From: Rhizobium sp. L43
GTDB taxonomy: Bacteria > Pseudomonadota > Alphaproteobacteria > Rhizobiales > Rhizobiaceae
NCBI RefSeq assembly: GCF_002531725.1
Contig: NZ_NWSQ01000015.1
Span: 1-64,000, forward strand
DNA: 64,000 nt
Direction: 5' to 3'
Shown in pieces: positions 16,240-24,772 of the stretch. Each line of letters begins with the position of its first letter. Position 1 is the stretch's first letter. The notes beneath the pieces were generated by a model that was given only the letters and a program-made list of their open reading frames with translations, was not told the origin of the DNA and did not search any database. The position numbers and the translations under genes were made by a program.

Positions 16240-16263
16240 CGCCATTGTCAGCTGACAATGGCG
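16240..16263. promoter_or_regulatory. 24-bp perfect palindrome upstream of repA (parS-like)
   Basis: The centre ATTGTCAGCTGACAAT (16244-16259) shares its core with the repB-repC site. Here the symmetry extends four more bases on each side, CGCC and GGCG. It lies 138 bp upstream of the repA start. It may serve as parS or as a repA operator bound by RepA/RepB. Confidence 0.7.
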
Positions 16264-16323
16264 GCCATACCGCATTCCGTCGACGACAGCTTGAAGTATC
16301 GCCACACATTTTCGACAGGCCTG

Positions 16324-16387
16324 AACGCCATTGCCGACTCGTCGCCAAGCAACTTCCGTCGTTTTGCGATGAGTCGGCAATGGCGTT
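16324..16387. repeat. 22-bp inverted repeat upstream of repA
   Basis: Arms 16324-16345 (AACGCCATTGCCGACTCGTC at the start) and 16366-16387 match at 21 of 22 positions around a 20-nt loop. There is no T-run. The function is unknown; it could be an operator, a cruciform or part of the partition region. Confidence 0.65.
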
Positions 16388-17434
16388 TCTCATTTATAGG
16401 CAGACGACCGGTACAGGTTTTCGGCCTCCATCCCGCGGACGGGCTCGTTGCCGGAAGACTTATCACTTGCATCCTGGGGTTCGGGATCCCGGCGTGACGG
16501 GGCAAGGCCGAGCATTTGTTCGAGACGGCCGGCATTGAGCGGCGCGCTTATTCCCTTAAAGTTCATCTTCCATCTTTCGTCTGCACATGGGCTTGCGTGG
16601 AGCCATAGAGATAAGCGCAATTTGACCCCGCCGAGAACCGCCCGCCGGCGTTATCACCATATTTTCCGATGCGAGGCGGATAAGGGGAGGGGAGGGCTCT
16701 CGTCTTTCAAACACTGCCCGGAAGTGCGGCGCCGACTGCGACGGTGGACGTCTCGGATCGCCTCTGCATGCCGAGATCGAAGACGGCCTCGCACCAGACC
16801 CGACACGAAAGGAATGCAGGCCATCTTTGGCGGCACGAGCGAACCAGCGCTGCCGCGGATCATGCTTCGTCGCCAGCATCTCAAGATGCCGGTTGCGAGT
16901 CTTATAAGACAGGAGGGCGCTGTTGCACGGGCTATCGGGGGGAGGGGACGTGCAGCCTAATTTTTCTCGCCAATCTAATCCCGCGGAATGCTGAAGGGCA
17001 GCTAGCACGAAGGGGTTGGCATTCGTTTATTCGGAGGTCAGATTAACGCCGGACCGGGCCAATCCAATCACATGCCGGCAGTTGAGCGCGCGACTTGTCG
17101 ACATCCCCAAGACGCCATAATCCCTGTCAACTGCAAAGATCACAACAGCGCATGCTAGGCGAATCAGGCCTCGGCGGTTATGATCGGCGGCGCTGGGATC
17201 GGGCATTGGTGTCGCAGACGCTGCCGCCGGCCCGATCGACCAGATTCCACTTTAACATGTTCTGTGAGCGTCAATCCTCCCTAGAGGAACTGATTGGCGA
17301 GTTCGCTTCCGTCTGCGGAATTCCGTCTTGTTTACCTGCTATTTACCATAATGCTCCGCGGCGGCGTCGGAGCCTGCATCGCGGCCAACCCATATCCCTT
17401 GTCGGTGGGTGCTGTGTGAAGCAAGGCTGAGAGC
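16388..17434. other. About 1 kb without a convincing gene
   Basis: Several ORFs of 60-170 codons occur on both strands, but none has a good ribosome site, family motif or consistent codon bias. Mutually overlapping ORFs suggest decayed sequence. The ROK gene ends at its right edge. It might be the relic of an insertion or of a former plasmid gene; I cannot identify it. Confidence 0.4.
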
Positions 17435-18520
17435 CTATCGCGCCTTCGTACCCTCACGATTGGTAAAATGCGCATTCCCCAACCCCGTGCCGATGGTCAG
17501 CACGGCCCATCTCGACACGTCGTTCATGAAAGGGATCTGCGACAATCCCTGCACGACGGCATCGTTGTGCATCATCACGAATGTGCTGTCCTCGCCGATC
17601 TCGGGAATGGCCTTCATCAGCGCGGCAGGAAGGTTGAAGCTGTCGCTCTCCCAGTTTCCGCCGGGCAGGTTCTGCCCACCGCGTTCGATGGAGCCATCGG
17701 CTTTGATGATGCCGGGGCAGGCGATCCCGATGATGGGCGCGGGCTTCAGATTGGCCTTCTCGGCCTTGCCGATCAGATCCTGCAACATCGCGGCCAATCT
17801 CTCGACGGTTGCGGTACGGCTTGGCTCGTCGTCGGCGTGGCGCCAGATGGCCGATTCCCAGACGCTCGCATTCTTAAAATTCGGCACGTCGTCCCTTCCG
17901 AATTGAACGACGCCGGCGCGAACATTAGTGCCGCCGATGTCGACGGCAAGCATCGCCTCATGGCCTTTGAACATCCAGGACGGCATCAGGTGGACCGCGC
18001 CGATCAGTCCGGCCTCATCGGGGTGGTGAACGATCGGCACGACCTCGACATCGATGCCGGCCACCTTGAGAATAACCATGGTCCTGGCGATCGCCAGCTC
18101 GCCAAAACGGCTGTGCCGAAAGCCGCCGCCGACGACAATGCGTTCCGTCTTGATCCAGCGCTTGTCCTTCAGGAACTTTCCGATCACGTCGGCAAAGTCT
18201 CTAGCGAAGTCCTCCACCGCCCCCATCACCAATGCCGCCGCCTCCATATCGTCACCCTTCAGAAAGGCATCGATCTTCTTCTTGGAAAGCTTCGCCGTCG
18301 CGGTCTTGCCGATCGGGTCGTCTCCGACCTTGCGGATGCGTTTTCGCCAATCGTCGAGCTTCAGTTGGAAGGTCTTCTTGTTGGCGTTGTCGCCGACGAA
18401 ACCGTCCTTGTCGCGCAGTTCGTTGTTGTAGTCGTCGATCGTCACCAATGGCAGGTTTAACGCGCCATGCGCCAACGGGGCATTGATCTCATCACGGGGA
18501 TCGGAACTGCTTTTGGCCAT
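17435..18520 (-). CDS. ROK-family sugar kinase-like protein, apparently circularly permuted
   Basis: Motifs of the ROK/actin-like kinase fold are present but in swapped order. Residues 91-178 look like the C-terminal half of a ROK protein: a helix, ERIVVGGG (126-133) and DEAGLIGAVHL (168-178). The N-terminal phosphate-binding motif AVDIGGTN comes only at 192-199, followed by GIACPG (265-270), HNDA (318-321, with the catalytic-type Asp320) and GTGLG (344-348) near the end. The zinc-binding Cys motif of ROK proteins is absent. ATG 18520 has AGAAGG upstream; 361 residues. It is divergent from trehalose-6-phosphatase, so a sugar such as glucose or trehalose may be the substrate, but activity is unproven. 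Confidence 0.75.
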   Translation of the reverse strand: MAKSSSDPRDEINAPLAHGALNLPLVTIDDYNNELRDKDGFVGDNANKKTFQLKLDDWRKRIRKVGDDPIGKTATAKLSKKKIDAFLKGDDMEAAALVMGAVEDFARDFADVIGKFLKDKRWIKTERIVVGGGFRHSRFGELAIARTMVILKVAGIDVEVVPIVHHPDEAGLIGAVHLMPSWMFKGHEAMLAVDIGGTNVRAGVVQFGRDDVPNFKNASVWESAIWRHADDEPSRTATVERLAAMLQDLIGKAEKANLKPAPIIGIACPGIIKADGSIERGGQNLPGGNWESDSFNLPAALMKAIPEIGEDSTFVMMHNDAVVQGLSQIPFMNDVSRWAVLTIGTGLGNAHFTNREGTKAR

Positions 18521-18665
18521 CAATGTACCTTCTAGGGCGCGAGTGCTCGAACGGGCGGCGAGATACAACGCGGAGGAGTCTCCGGATGTTCCGGAGACTG
18601 AAAAATCGCCTTGCCCTCGTCGGCCGGCGACCTAGCTTCCATGATTGCAGCGTTTGGAGAATGCC

Positions 18666-19424
18666 GTGCAGGACGACACCGCTACCCAGGAAATGCTTTC
18701 ACTGGTCTTGGAAGAGCCGGATCATTGGGCGATGTTTCTCGATATCGACGGGACGCTGCTCAATCTTGCGCCGACACCGGATGCGATCGAGGTCCCGGAA
18801 GCGCTTCCCGGACAGCTTCACCGCCTGTCGAACAAGCTCGGCGGCGCCTTGGCGCTGGTCACCGGGCGATCGCTTGCCTATGCGGACGCCCTGTTCAAAC
18901 CCTTTGCATTTCCGACGGCAGGCCTTCACGGCGCGGAAATCAGGAGTGCTGCCGGAATGCACACGGTCGAGGCCAGTCCCGAATTCCAGGCGCTGAAGCA
19001 CGCCCTGACCGCGGAGGCCGAGCACTATCCAGGCGTTCTGATCGAGGACAAGGGCGCGGCCGTTGCCGCCCATTACCGGCTCGCGCCCGAATATGAAAAA
19101 GTGCTCGAAGAGCGCATGCATCACTATGCCAAGGTTGCCGGACCGAACTGGGCATTGCAGCTCGGAAAGATGGTGTTCGAGCTGCGCCCGGCGCGATCGA
19201 GCAAGGGCGATGCGCTGGAGCGGTTTTTTCAGTCCGACCCGTTCAAGGACCGCTGCCCGATCACCATCGGCGATGACCTGACCGACGAGTCGATGTTTGC
19301 GATCGCCAATGCGCGCGGCGGCGTGTCCGTGCGTGTCGGGGCGATCGGTGCCCCGAGCTGCGCGACGAGCCGTCTGTCCTCCTCTGCACTGGTCAGAAAC
19401 GTTATTGCCGCCTTAGCCGCCTAA
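18666..19424 (+). CDS. otsB: Trehalose-6-phosphate phosphatase
   Basis: HAD-superfamily motifs of OtsB are visible: FLDIDGTLL (nucleophile Asp, about 25-33), LVTGRS (64-69), Lys in SSKGDALERF and the final GDDLTDE. It removes phosphate from trehalose-6-phosphate to give trehalose, an osmo- and desiccation protectant in rhizobia. The start is taken as GTG 18666, six bases after GGAG; an ATG at 18645 gives seven more residues but lacks a ribosome site. OtsA is not in the window, so the substrate must come from elsewhere. It is divergent from the ROK-like gene, 145 bp away. Confidence 0.9.
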   Translation: MQDDTATQEMLSLVLEEPDHWAMFLDIDGTLLNLAPTPDAIEVPEALPGQLHRLSNKLGGALALVTGRSLAYADALFKPFAFPTAGLHGAEIRSAAGMHTVEASPEFQALKHALTAEAEHYPGVLIEDKGAAVAAHYRLAPEYEKVLEERMHHYAKVAGPNWALQLGKMVFELRPARSSKGDALERFFQSDPFKDRCPITIGDDLTDESMFAIANARGGVSVRVGAIGAPSCATSRLSSSALVRNVIAALAA

Positions 19425-19625
19425 GGCACGTCCTTGGACGATGTGCGATGCGGATTGTGGCCGTCTTTGCGCCCGCTGCGCAGTGTCAATTGTCAAAAAA
19501 GTATCAGTTTTGACGGGGAATCGTGGTGGCGGGCGTGAAACGAGCCCACTACACTCCCCTTAACAATAAAGCCAAAAAGGGAATTTGGCGTGCGGGCTTG
19601 GAACCCGTCCTCGGAGGAGGAAACA

Positions 19626-20510
19626 ATGGAACCTGACTTGGAAGTCATTCAGATCAGGCCGGGCGAATCCTTCGCAACGAAGGCGCATGGCTATCCCTAT
19701 CATACGGTTCGCTGGCATTTTCATCCGGAATACGAACTTCATCTCGTCGTGGCGACAACCGGACGCTATTTCGTCGGCGACTTCATCGGCGAGTTCGAGC
19801 CCGGCAATCTTGTGCTTGCCGGCCCCAATCTTCCCCATAACTGGATCAGCGATGTCCCGAAAGGATCGAGCATTCCGCTTCGATGCCAGCTCATCCAGTT
19901 CAGCGAAAATTTCATCAGCGACACGATGAAGGTGCTGGCCGAACTCGGGTCCTTCGATCCGGTTCTCGAAGCCTCCCGCCGTGGCGTGCTCTTCGGCGCC
20001 GAGACCAGCCGGCAGGTCGCACCGCTGATGAACGAGGTGCAGCAGGCCCACGGCGTGCGTCGCATCGAACTGTTCATGATGATCGTCGGCCTGCTCAGCC
20101 GGGCGCAGGATGCCCAGCTACTCGCCAGCCCGAACTATCTGCCCGATCCATCGGGATATATGTCGGCCGGCATCAACAAGGCGCTCGCCTATATCAGGGA
20201 AAACCTGACGAAATCCTTCGACGAGGCCGATCTCGCCGGTATCGCCGAACAGTCCACAGGCGCCTTTTCGCGCGCCTTTCGCCGCCATACCGGCATGTCG
20301 CTCGTGCAATATGTGAAACGGCTGCGCATCAATCTCGCCTGTCAGATCCTGATGAGCGACGACCACGCATCGATCACCGATATCTGCTTCGAAGTCGGCT
20401 TCAACAATCTGTCTAACTTCAACCGGCAATTCCTCGCGGAAAAAGGCATGACGCCGTCCCGCTTCCGGCGGTTGCTGGGTGACAATATCAACGTGGCAAA
20501 GGCGGCCTAG
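19626..20510 (+). CDS. AraC family transcriptional regulator
   Basis: An N-terminal cupin-like sensing domain (VRWHFHPEYELHLVV, LPHNW) is followed by the C-terminal double HTH of AraC/XylS proteins (ITDICFEVGFNNLSNFNRQF and GMTPSRFRR). ATG 19626 follows an excellent GGAGGAGGAAACA; an upstream in-frame ATG has no such site. The protein is 294 residues. It lies directly before, and in the same direction as, the polyol ABC transporter and dehydrogenases, so it probably activates them on binding a sugar or polyol. Confidence 0.9.
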   Translation: MEPDLEVIQIRPGESFATKAHGYPYHTVRWHFHPEYELHLVVATTGRYFVGDFIGEFEPGNLVLAGPNLPHNWISDVPKGSSIPLRCQLIQFSENFISDTMKVLAELGSFDPVLEASRRGVLFGAETSRQVAPLMNEVQQAHGVRRIELFMMIVGLLSRAQDAQLLASPNYLPDPSGYMSAGINKALAYIRENLTKSFDEADLAGIAEQSTGAFSRAFRRHTGMSLVQYVKRLRINLACQILMSDDHASITDICFEVGFNNLSNFNRQFLAEKGMTPSRFRRLLGDNINVAKAA

Positions 20511-20769
20511 AGCAAGCCGAACGAAAACGGTTTCCAAGGGATACGAAGCAATGCTCCGCCGAAGACGGCGATAGGGAGGACGAGGAGGAGGAAGCAAAAC
20601 CGACACTGATTTGGACGCGGGCGCGCAACGAGCGGTTCGCGAGAGGAGACGCTTGTCCGCAAAAACTGCGACCACCGGGACAGGCGTGGCGGTTCGTTCA
20701 GCCGAACGGCCAGAGCAGAACACTGCAACGACGAAGCTACACAATTTTTTCCAATGGGAGGAGATGGAA
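20511..20769. other. Gap between regulator and transporter genes
   Basis: This 259-bp gap precedes the transporter operon. It should hold the operon promoter and AraC-type sites, but I cannot single out a convincing -35/-10 pair. The last bases carry the ribosome site GGGAGGAG. Confidence 0.4.
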
Positions 20770-21834
20770 ATGATGAAATTCTCGATGAAAGCAGGTGCCG
20801 CGGCATTTGCCCTGTCCCTGCTTGGCGGTACTTCCGCCTTTGCGCAAACGGCCGTTGCGGATGCGACAGTCGCATTCCTGATGCCCGACCAGGGCTCGAC
20901 CCGCTATGAGGAGCACGACCATCCGGGCTTCGTCGCGGAGATGAAGAAGCTTTGCGCCTCATGCAAGGTTCTCTATCAGAACGCCGATGCCGATATCGCC
21001 AAACAGCAGCAGCAGTTTAATTCGGCGATCACCCAGGGCGCCAAGGTCATCGTGCTCGACCCGGTGGATTCGGCGGCGGCGGCATCGCTTGTCCAGCTCG
21101 CCCAGAGCCAGGGCGTCAAGGTCATCGCCTATGACCGCCCGATCCCGAAGGGCAAGGCCGATTTCTACGTTTCCTTCGACAACAAAGCGATCGGCAAGGC
21201 GATTGCGGAATCGCTCGTCCAGCATCTGAAGGCGAAGAATGTGCCGATCGATGGCGGCGGCATCCTGCAGATCAACGGTTCGCCAACCGATGCGGCCGCC
21301 GGGCTGATCAAGGACGGCATTCATGAGGGTCTCGCCAGTGGCGGCTACAAGACGCTGGCCGAATTCGACACGCCGAACTGGCAGCCGGCGAATGCCCAGC
21401 AATGGGCAGGTGGCCAGATCACCCGCTTCGGCAAACAGATCGTTGGCGTCGTCGCCGCCAATGACGGCACGGGCGGCGGCGCCATCGCCGCCTTCAAGGC
21501 AGCCGGTGTCGATCCCGTGCCGCCGGTGACCGGCAATGATGCGACGATCGCCGCGCTGCAGCTGATCATATCGGGGGATCAGTACAACACGATCTCCAAG
21601 CCGAGCGAAATCGTCGCCGCGGCCGCGGCCGACGTTGCCGTCAAGCTCTTGGCGGGCGAAACGATCAAGGCCGAAATGACGCTTTACGACACGCCGGCGC
21701 AGCTTTTTGTCCCTGCCGTCGTCACCGCCGAAAACCTCAAGGCCGAGATCATCGACAAGAAGATCAACACCGCTGAGGAACTGTGCACCGGCCGTTATGC
21801 CGACGGCTGCAAGAAGCTCGGCATCACCAAATAA
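20770..21834 (+). CDS. Sugar/polyol ABC transporter substrate-binding protein (XylF/RbsB type)
   Basis: A signal peptide (MMKFSMKAGAAAFALSLLGGTSAFA) is followed by a type I periplasmic binding fold with VAFLMPDQGSTRYEEHDHPGF, ITQGAKVIVLDPVDSAAA and VIAYDRPI, closest by eye to xylose-type binding proteins. ATG 20770 is the best spaced of three ATGs after GGGAGGAG. It delivers a sugar or polyol to the ATPase and permease encoded next. The downstream dehydrogenases suggest ribitol or a related pentitol. Confidence 0.9.
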   Translation: MMKFSMKAGAAAFALSLLGGTSAFAQTAVADATVAFLMPDQGSTRYEEHDHPGFVAEMKKLCASCKVLYQNADADIAKQQQQFNSAITQGAKVIVLDPVDSAAAASLVQLAQSQGVKVIAYDRPIPKGKADFYVSFDNKAIGKAIAESLVQHLKAKNVPIDGGGILQINGSPTDAAAGLIKDGIHEGLASGGYKTLAEFDTPNWQPANAQQWAGGQITRFGKQIVGVVAANDGTGGGAIAAFKAAGVDPVPPVTGNDATIAALQLIISGDQYNTISKPSEIVAAAAADVAVKLLAGETIKAEMTLYDTPAQLFVPAVVTAENLKAEIIDKKINTAEELCTGRYADGCKKLGITK

Positions 21835-21847
21835 TCGAGCCAAGGGA

Positions 21848-21884
21848 AAGCGCGGCCGGATCGCCGGTCGCGCTTCCGGTTTTT
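21848..21884 (+). terminator. Attenuating stem-loop after the binding-protein gene
   Basis: A 12-bp stem with one G-U pair (AAGCGCGGCCGG at 21848-21859 with 21864-21875) and a 4-nt loop is followed four bases later by TTTTT. Such structures after binding-protein genes lower expression of the permease genes relative to the binding protein. Confidence 0.6.
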
Positions 21885-21907
21885 GCTTCTTTCCGAAAGG
21901 CCAGGCG

Positions 21908-22729
21908 ATGTCTGACACCTCTCATATTCTTGACGGCTCCCGCCAGCCTGTCCTCAGCCTGCGCGGAATATCGAAGAACTTCGGGGCCGTGTCGGCGCTC
22001 ACCGATATCGACCTCGACGTGCATGCCGGCGAGGTCGTGGCGCTGGTCGGCGACAATGGCGCCGGCAAATCGACGCTGGTCAAGATCCTGGCCGGCGTGC
22101 ATCAGCCGAGCTCGGGCACGATCCTGTTCGAGGGCAAACAGGCAAATCTCTCAAGCCCGAGTGCCGCCCTCGACCTCGGCATTGCCACCGTCTTCCAGGA
22201 TCTGGCACTTTGCGAAAATCTCGACGTCGTCGCCAATATCTTTCTCGGCAAGGAGCTCAATCCTTTCCAGCTCGACGAGGTCGCCATGGAGATCCGCGCC
22301 TGGAAGCTGCTGAACGAGCTTTCGGCCCGAATCCCAAGCGTGCGTGAGCCCGTCGCCTCGCTCTCCGGCGGGCAGCGCCAGACCGTGGCGATCGCCCGGT
22401 CGCTGCTCCTCGCGCCGAAACTGATCATGCTGGATGAGCCCACAGCAGCCCTTGGTGTTGCCCAGACCGCCGAGGTGCTGGATCTGATTGAGCGCGTGCG
22501 CTCACGCGGCCTCGCCGTCATCATGATCAGCCACAATATGGAGGATGTGCGCGCGGTCGCCGACCGCATCGTCGTCCTTCGGCTCGGGCGCAATAATGGC
22601 ATTTTCGTGCCCGATGCCTCCAACGAAGAGCTGGTCAGCGCGATCACCGGCGCATCCAACAATTCCGTCTCCCGCCGCGCCATGCGCCGCAAGGCGCAAA
22701 GCCAAGAGAATGAGGAGGGCAGGGCATGA
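21908..22729 (+). CDS. Sugar ABC transporter ATP-binding protein (single ATPase domain)
   Basis: It contains Walker A GDNGAGKST, Q-loop VFQDLAL, signature LSGGQRQ and Walker B LIMLDEPTAALG. It has a single ABC domain (273 residues), unlike the double-domain RbsA/XylG proteins of similar operons, but like the FrcA type. The ATG is 73 nt after the binding-protein stop, and the 3' end overlaps the permease start by 4 nt. It energises import through the following permease. Confidence 0.92.
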   Translation: MSDTSHILDGSRQPVLSLRGISKNFGAVSALTDIDLDVHAGEVVALVGDNGAGKSTLVKILAGVHQPSSGTILFEGKQANLSSPSAALDLGIATVFQDLALCENLDVVANIFLGKELNPFQLDEVAMEIRAWKLLNELSARIPSVREPVASLSGGQRQTVAIARSLLLAPKLIMLDEPTAALGVAQTAEVLDLIERVRSRGLAVIMISHNMEDVRAVADRIVVLRLGRNNGIFVPDASNEELVSAITGASNNSVSRRAMRRKAQSQENEEGRA

Positions 22730-23985
22730 TGAAGACCTTGCAAAATGAACCTGCGGCACCTGCACTCCTCGACCGGCGTGACGAAAGAGTGCGCCATGAC
22801 GATAGCCTTGCCGGCTCGATCCGCGCCTTTTGGGATCGAATCCGCTCCGGCGACCTCGGCTCGCTGCCGGTCATCGTCGGCCTGGCGATCATCTGGACCG
22901 TGTTCCAGGCGCTCAATCCGGTGTTTCTCTCCAGCGCCAATCTCGTCAACATGCTGTTCGACTGCTCGACGGTCGGCGTCATCTCGCTCGGCATCGTCTG
23001 CATCCTGATGGTCGGTGAGATCGATCTTTCCGTCGGCTCGGTCAGCGGTTTCGCCTCGGCACTCACCGGTGTCTTCTGGGTCAACCAGGGTTGGCCGGTC
23101 ATCCTGGCGGTCCTCGCCGCGATGATCGTCGGCGCCCTGATCGGCGCGCTCTATGCCTTCCTGTTCAACCGCTTCGGCATGCCGAGCTTCGTCTCCACCC
23201 TGTCAGGGCTGCTCGCGGTTCTCGGCCTGCAGCTCTATATTCTGGGCGCGACCGGTTCGATCAATCTCCCCTATGGCTCCTGGCTGGTGAACTTCGGCCA
23301 GATCATGGTCATGCCGGACCCGGTCGCCTATCTGCTGGTGGCGCTTGCCGGCATTGCCTTCTTCCTCGCGAGCTACCGCACCTCGGCGCGCAGGCGGGCA
23401 GCCGGCCTGTCGTCGAAATCGGTCGGCGGCCTGTGTCTCCATGCCGTCGTCATCACGGTCGCCCTGGAGGCGGTTGCTTTCTATCTCAACCAGTCGCGTG
23501 GCATCCCCTGGATGTTCGGCCTCTTCGTCGGGCTCGTCGCCGCCATGAACTATGGGCTGACGCGCACCAAATGGGGACGCTCCATGCATGCCGTCGGCGG
23601 CAACAGGGAGGCCGCCCGCCGCTCGGGCATCAACGTGTCGCGCATCTATGCGAGCGCCTTTGTCACCTGTGCCCTGCTTGCGGCGACCGGCGGCGTGCTT
23701 TCGGCCGCGCGGCTCGCGACCGCAAGCCAGCAGGCCGGCACCGGCGACGTCAATCTCAACGCCATCGCCGCAGCGGTCATCGGCGGCACGAGCCTGTTCG
23801 GCGGGCGGGGCAGCGCCTATTCGGCCCTTCTCGGCATCATCGTCATCCAGTCGATCGCCAGCGGGCTGACGCTTCTCGATCTGTCGTCGTCGCTTCGATA
23901 CATGATCACCGGCGCCGTCCTTGCCGTTGCCGTCATCGTCGACTCGCTGGCGCGCCGATCGCGGATTTCGCACGGCCGGGCCTAA
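22726..23985 (+). CDS. Sugar ABC transporter permease (XylH/RbsC family)
   Basis: This polytopic protein of 419 residues has about ten membrane segments and the family signature GEIDLSVGSVSGFASALTG, plus GGTSLFGGRGSAYSALLG. A soluble N-terminal region of about 45 residues precedes the first membrane segment. The length resembles XylH rather than RbsC. The start overlaps the ATPase gene (ATGA). It probably forms a homodimeric channel for a pentose or pentitol. Confidence 0.92.
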   Translation: MMKTLQNEPAAPALLDRRDERVRHDDSLAGSIRAFWDRIRSGDLGSLPVIVGLAIIWTVFQALNPVFLSSANLVNMLFDCSTVGVISLGIVCILMVGEIDLSVGSVSGFASALTGVFWVNQGWPVILAVLAAMIVGALIGALYAFLFNRFGMPSFVSTLSGLLAVLGLQLYILGATGSINLPYGSWLVNFGQIMVMPDPVAYLLVALAGIAFFLASYRTSARRRAAGLSSKSVGGLCLHAVVITVALEAVAFYLNQSRGIPWMFGLFVGLVAAMNYGLTRTKWGRSMHAVGGNREAARRSGINVSRIYASAFVTCALLAATGGVLSAARLATASQQAGTGDVNLNAIAAAVIGGTSLFGGRGSAYSALLGIIVIQSIASGLTLLDLSSSLRYMITGAVLAVAVIVDSLARRSRISHGRA

Positions 23986-24009
23986 ATCAAGGGAAAGCAG
24001 AGGAAGAAA

Positions 24010-24738
24010 ATGGGACAGGATCTGTCTGGAAAAGTCGCGGCCGTCACCGGAGCGGCGTCGGGTATCGGCCTGGAATGCGCCAAGGCTTTGCTTGCCGCCG
24101 GCGCCCGGGTCGTGCTGGTCGACCGCAATGAGGAAGCGTTGCGGGAAATTTGCTCGAAACTGGGTGCCAACGCCATTCCACTGATCATCGATCTCACCGA
24201 TCCGAAGAGCGTCGAAGAGATGATGCCGCAGATCCTGGAAAAAGCCGGCCAGCTGGATATCTTCCACGCCAATGCCGGCTCCTATATCGGCGGCGAGGTG
24301 TTGGGCGGCGACCCCGACGCCTGGGATCGGATGCTCAATCTGAACGTTAACGCCGCCTTCCGGTCGGTGCATGCCGTCCTGCCGCATATGGTCGAACGCA
24401 AAACCGGCGATATCATCCTGACGAGTTCCGTCGCCGGCATGGTCCCGGTCGTCTGGGAGCCGATCTACACAGCCTCCAAGCATGCGGTTCAGGCGTTCGT
24501 CCATACGCTGAGACGGCAGGTGGCCAAACACGGCCTGCGGGTCGGCGCCATCGCTCCAGGCCCCGTCGTCACCGCCCTTCTCAGCGACTGGCCGCAGGAA
24601 AAGCTGGATGAGGCGCTCGCAGCAGGCGGCCTGATGGAGGCGGACGAAGTGGCCGAAGCGGTGCTCTTCATGCTGACGCGGCCACGCAACATCACGATCC
24701 GCGATCTCGTCATCCTGCCGCAGAGCGCCGACATCTGA
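24010..24738 (+). CDS. rbtD: Ribitol 2-dehydrogenase (SDR)
   Basis: This short-chain dehydrogenase has the NAD motif TGAASGIG, NAG, and a catalytic Ser-Tyr-Lys (SS..., YTASK). The stretches DAWDRMLNLNVNA, VRRQVAKHG-like and FMLTRP...TIRD closely resemble what I know of Klebsiella ribitol dehydrogenase. It oxidises ribitol to D-ribulose with NAD. It lies 24 nt after the permease, with AGAGGAAGAAA before the ATG. A ribulokinase is not present in the window. Confidence 0.78.
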   Translation: MGQDLSGKVAAVTGAASGIGLECAKALLAAGARVVLVDRNEEALREICSKLGANAIPLIIDLTDPKSVEEMMPQILEKAGQLDIFHANAGSYIGGEVLGGDPDAWDRMLNLNVNAAFRSVHAVLPHMVERKTGDIILTSSVAGMVPVVWEPIYTASKHAVQAFVHTLRRQVAKHGLRVGAIAPGPVVTALLSDWPQEKLDEALAAGGLMEADEVAEAVLFMLTRPRNITIRDLVILPQSADI

Positions 24739-24772
24739 CGAAAGTGCGAAAGCCACTCGAAAGGAAGAGAAC

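Noticed and set aside
16390..16566. Minus-strand ORF of 58 codons starting at 16566 (MNFKGISAPLNAGRLEQMLG)
   Set aside because: It slightly recalls RepB N-termini, but there is no proper ribosome site and it runs into the inverted-repeat region; too weak to call.
16556..17008. 150-codon minus-strand ORF in the gene-poor segment
   Set aside because: No ribosome site, no motif and overlapping plus-strand frames of equal quality.
17095..17430. Possible insertion-sequence relic
   Set aside because: I looked for terminal inverted repeats, target duplications and transposase motifs by eye and found none.
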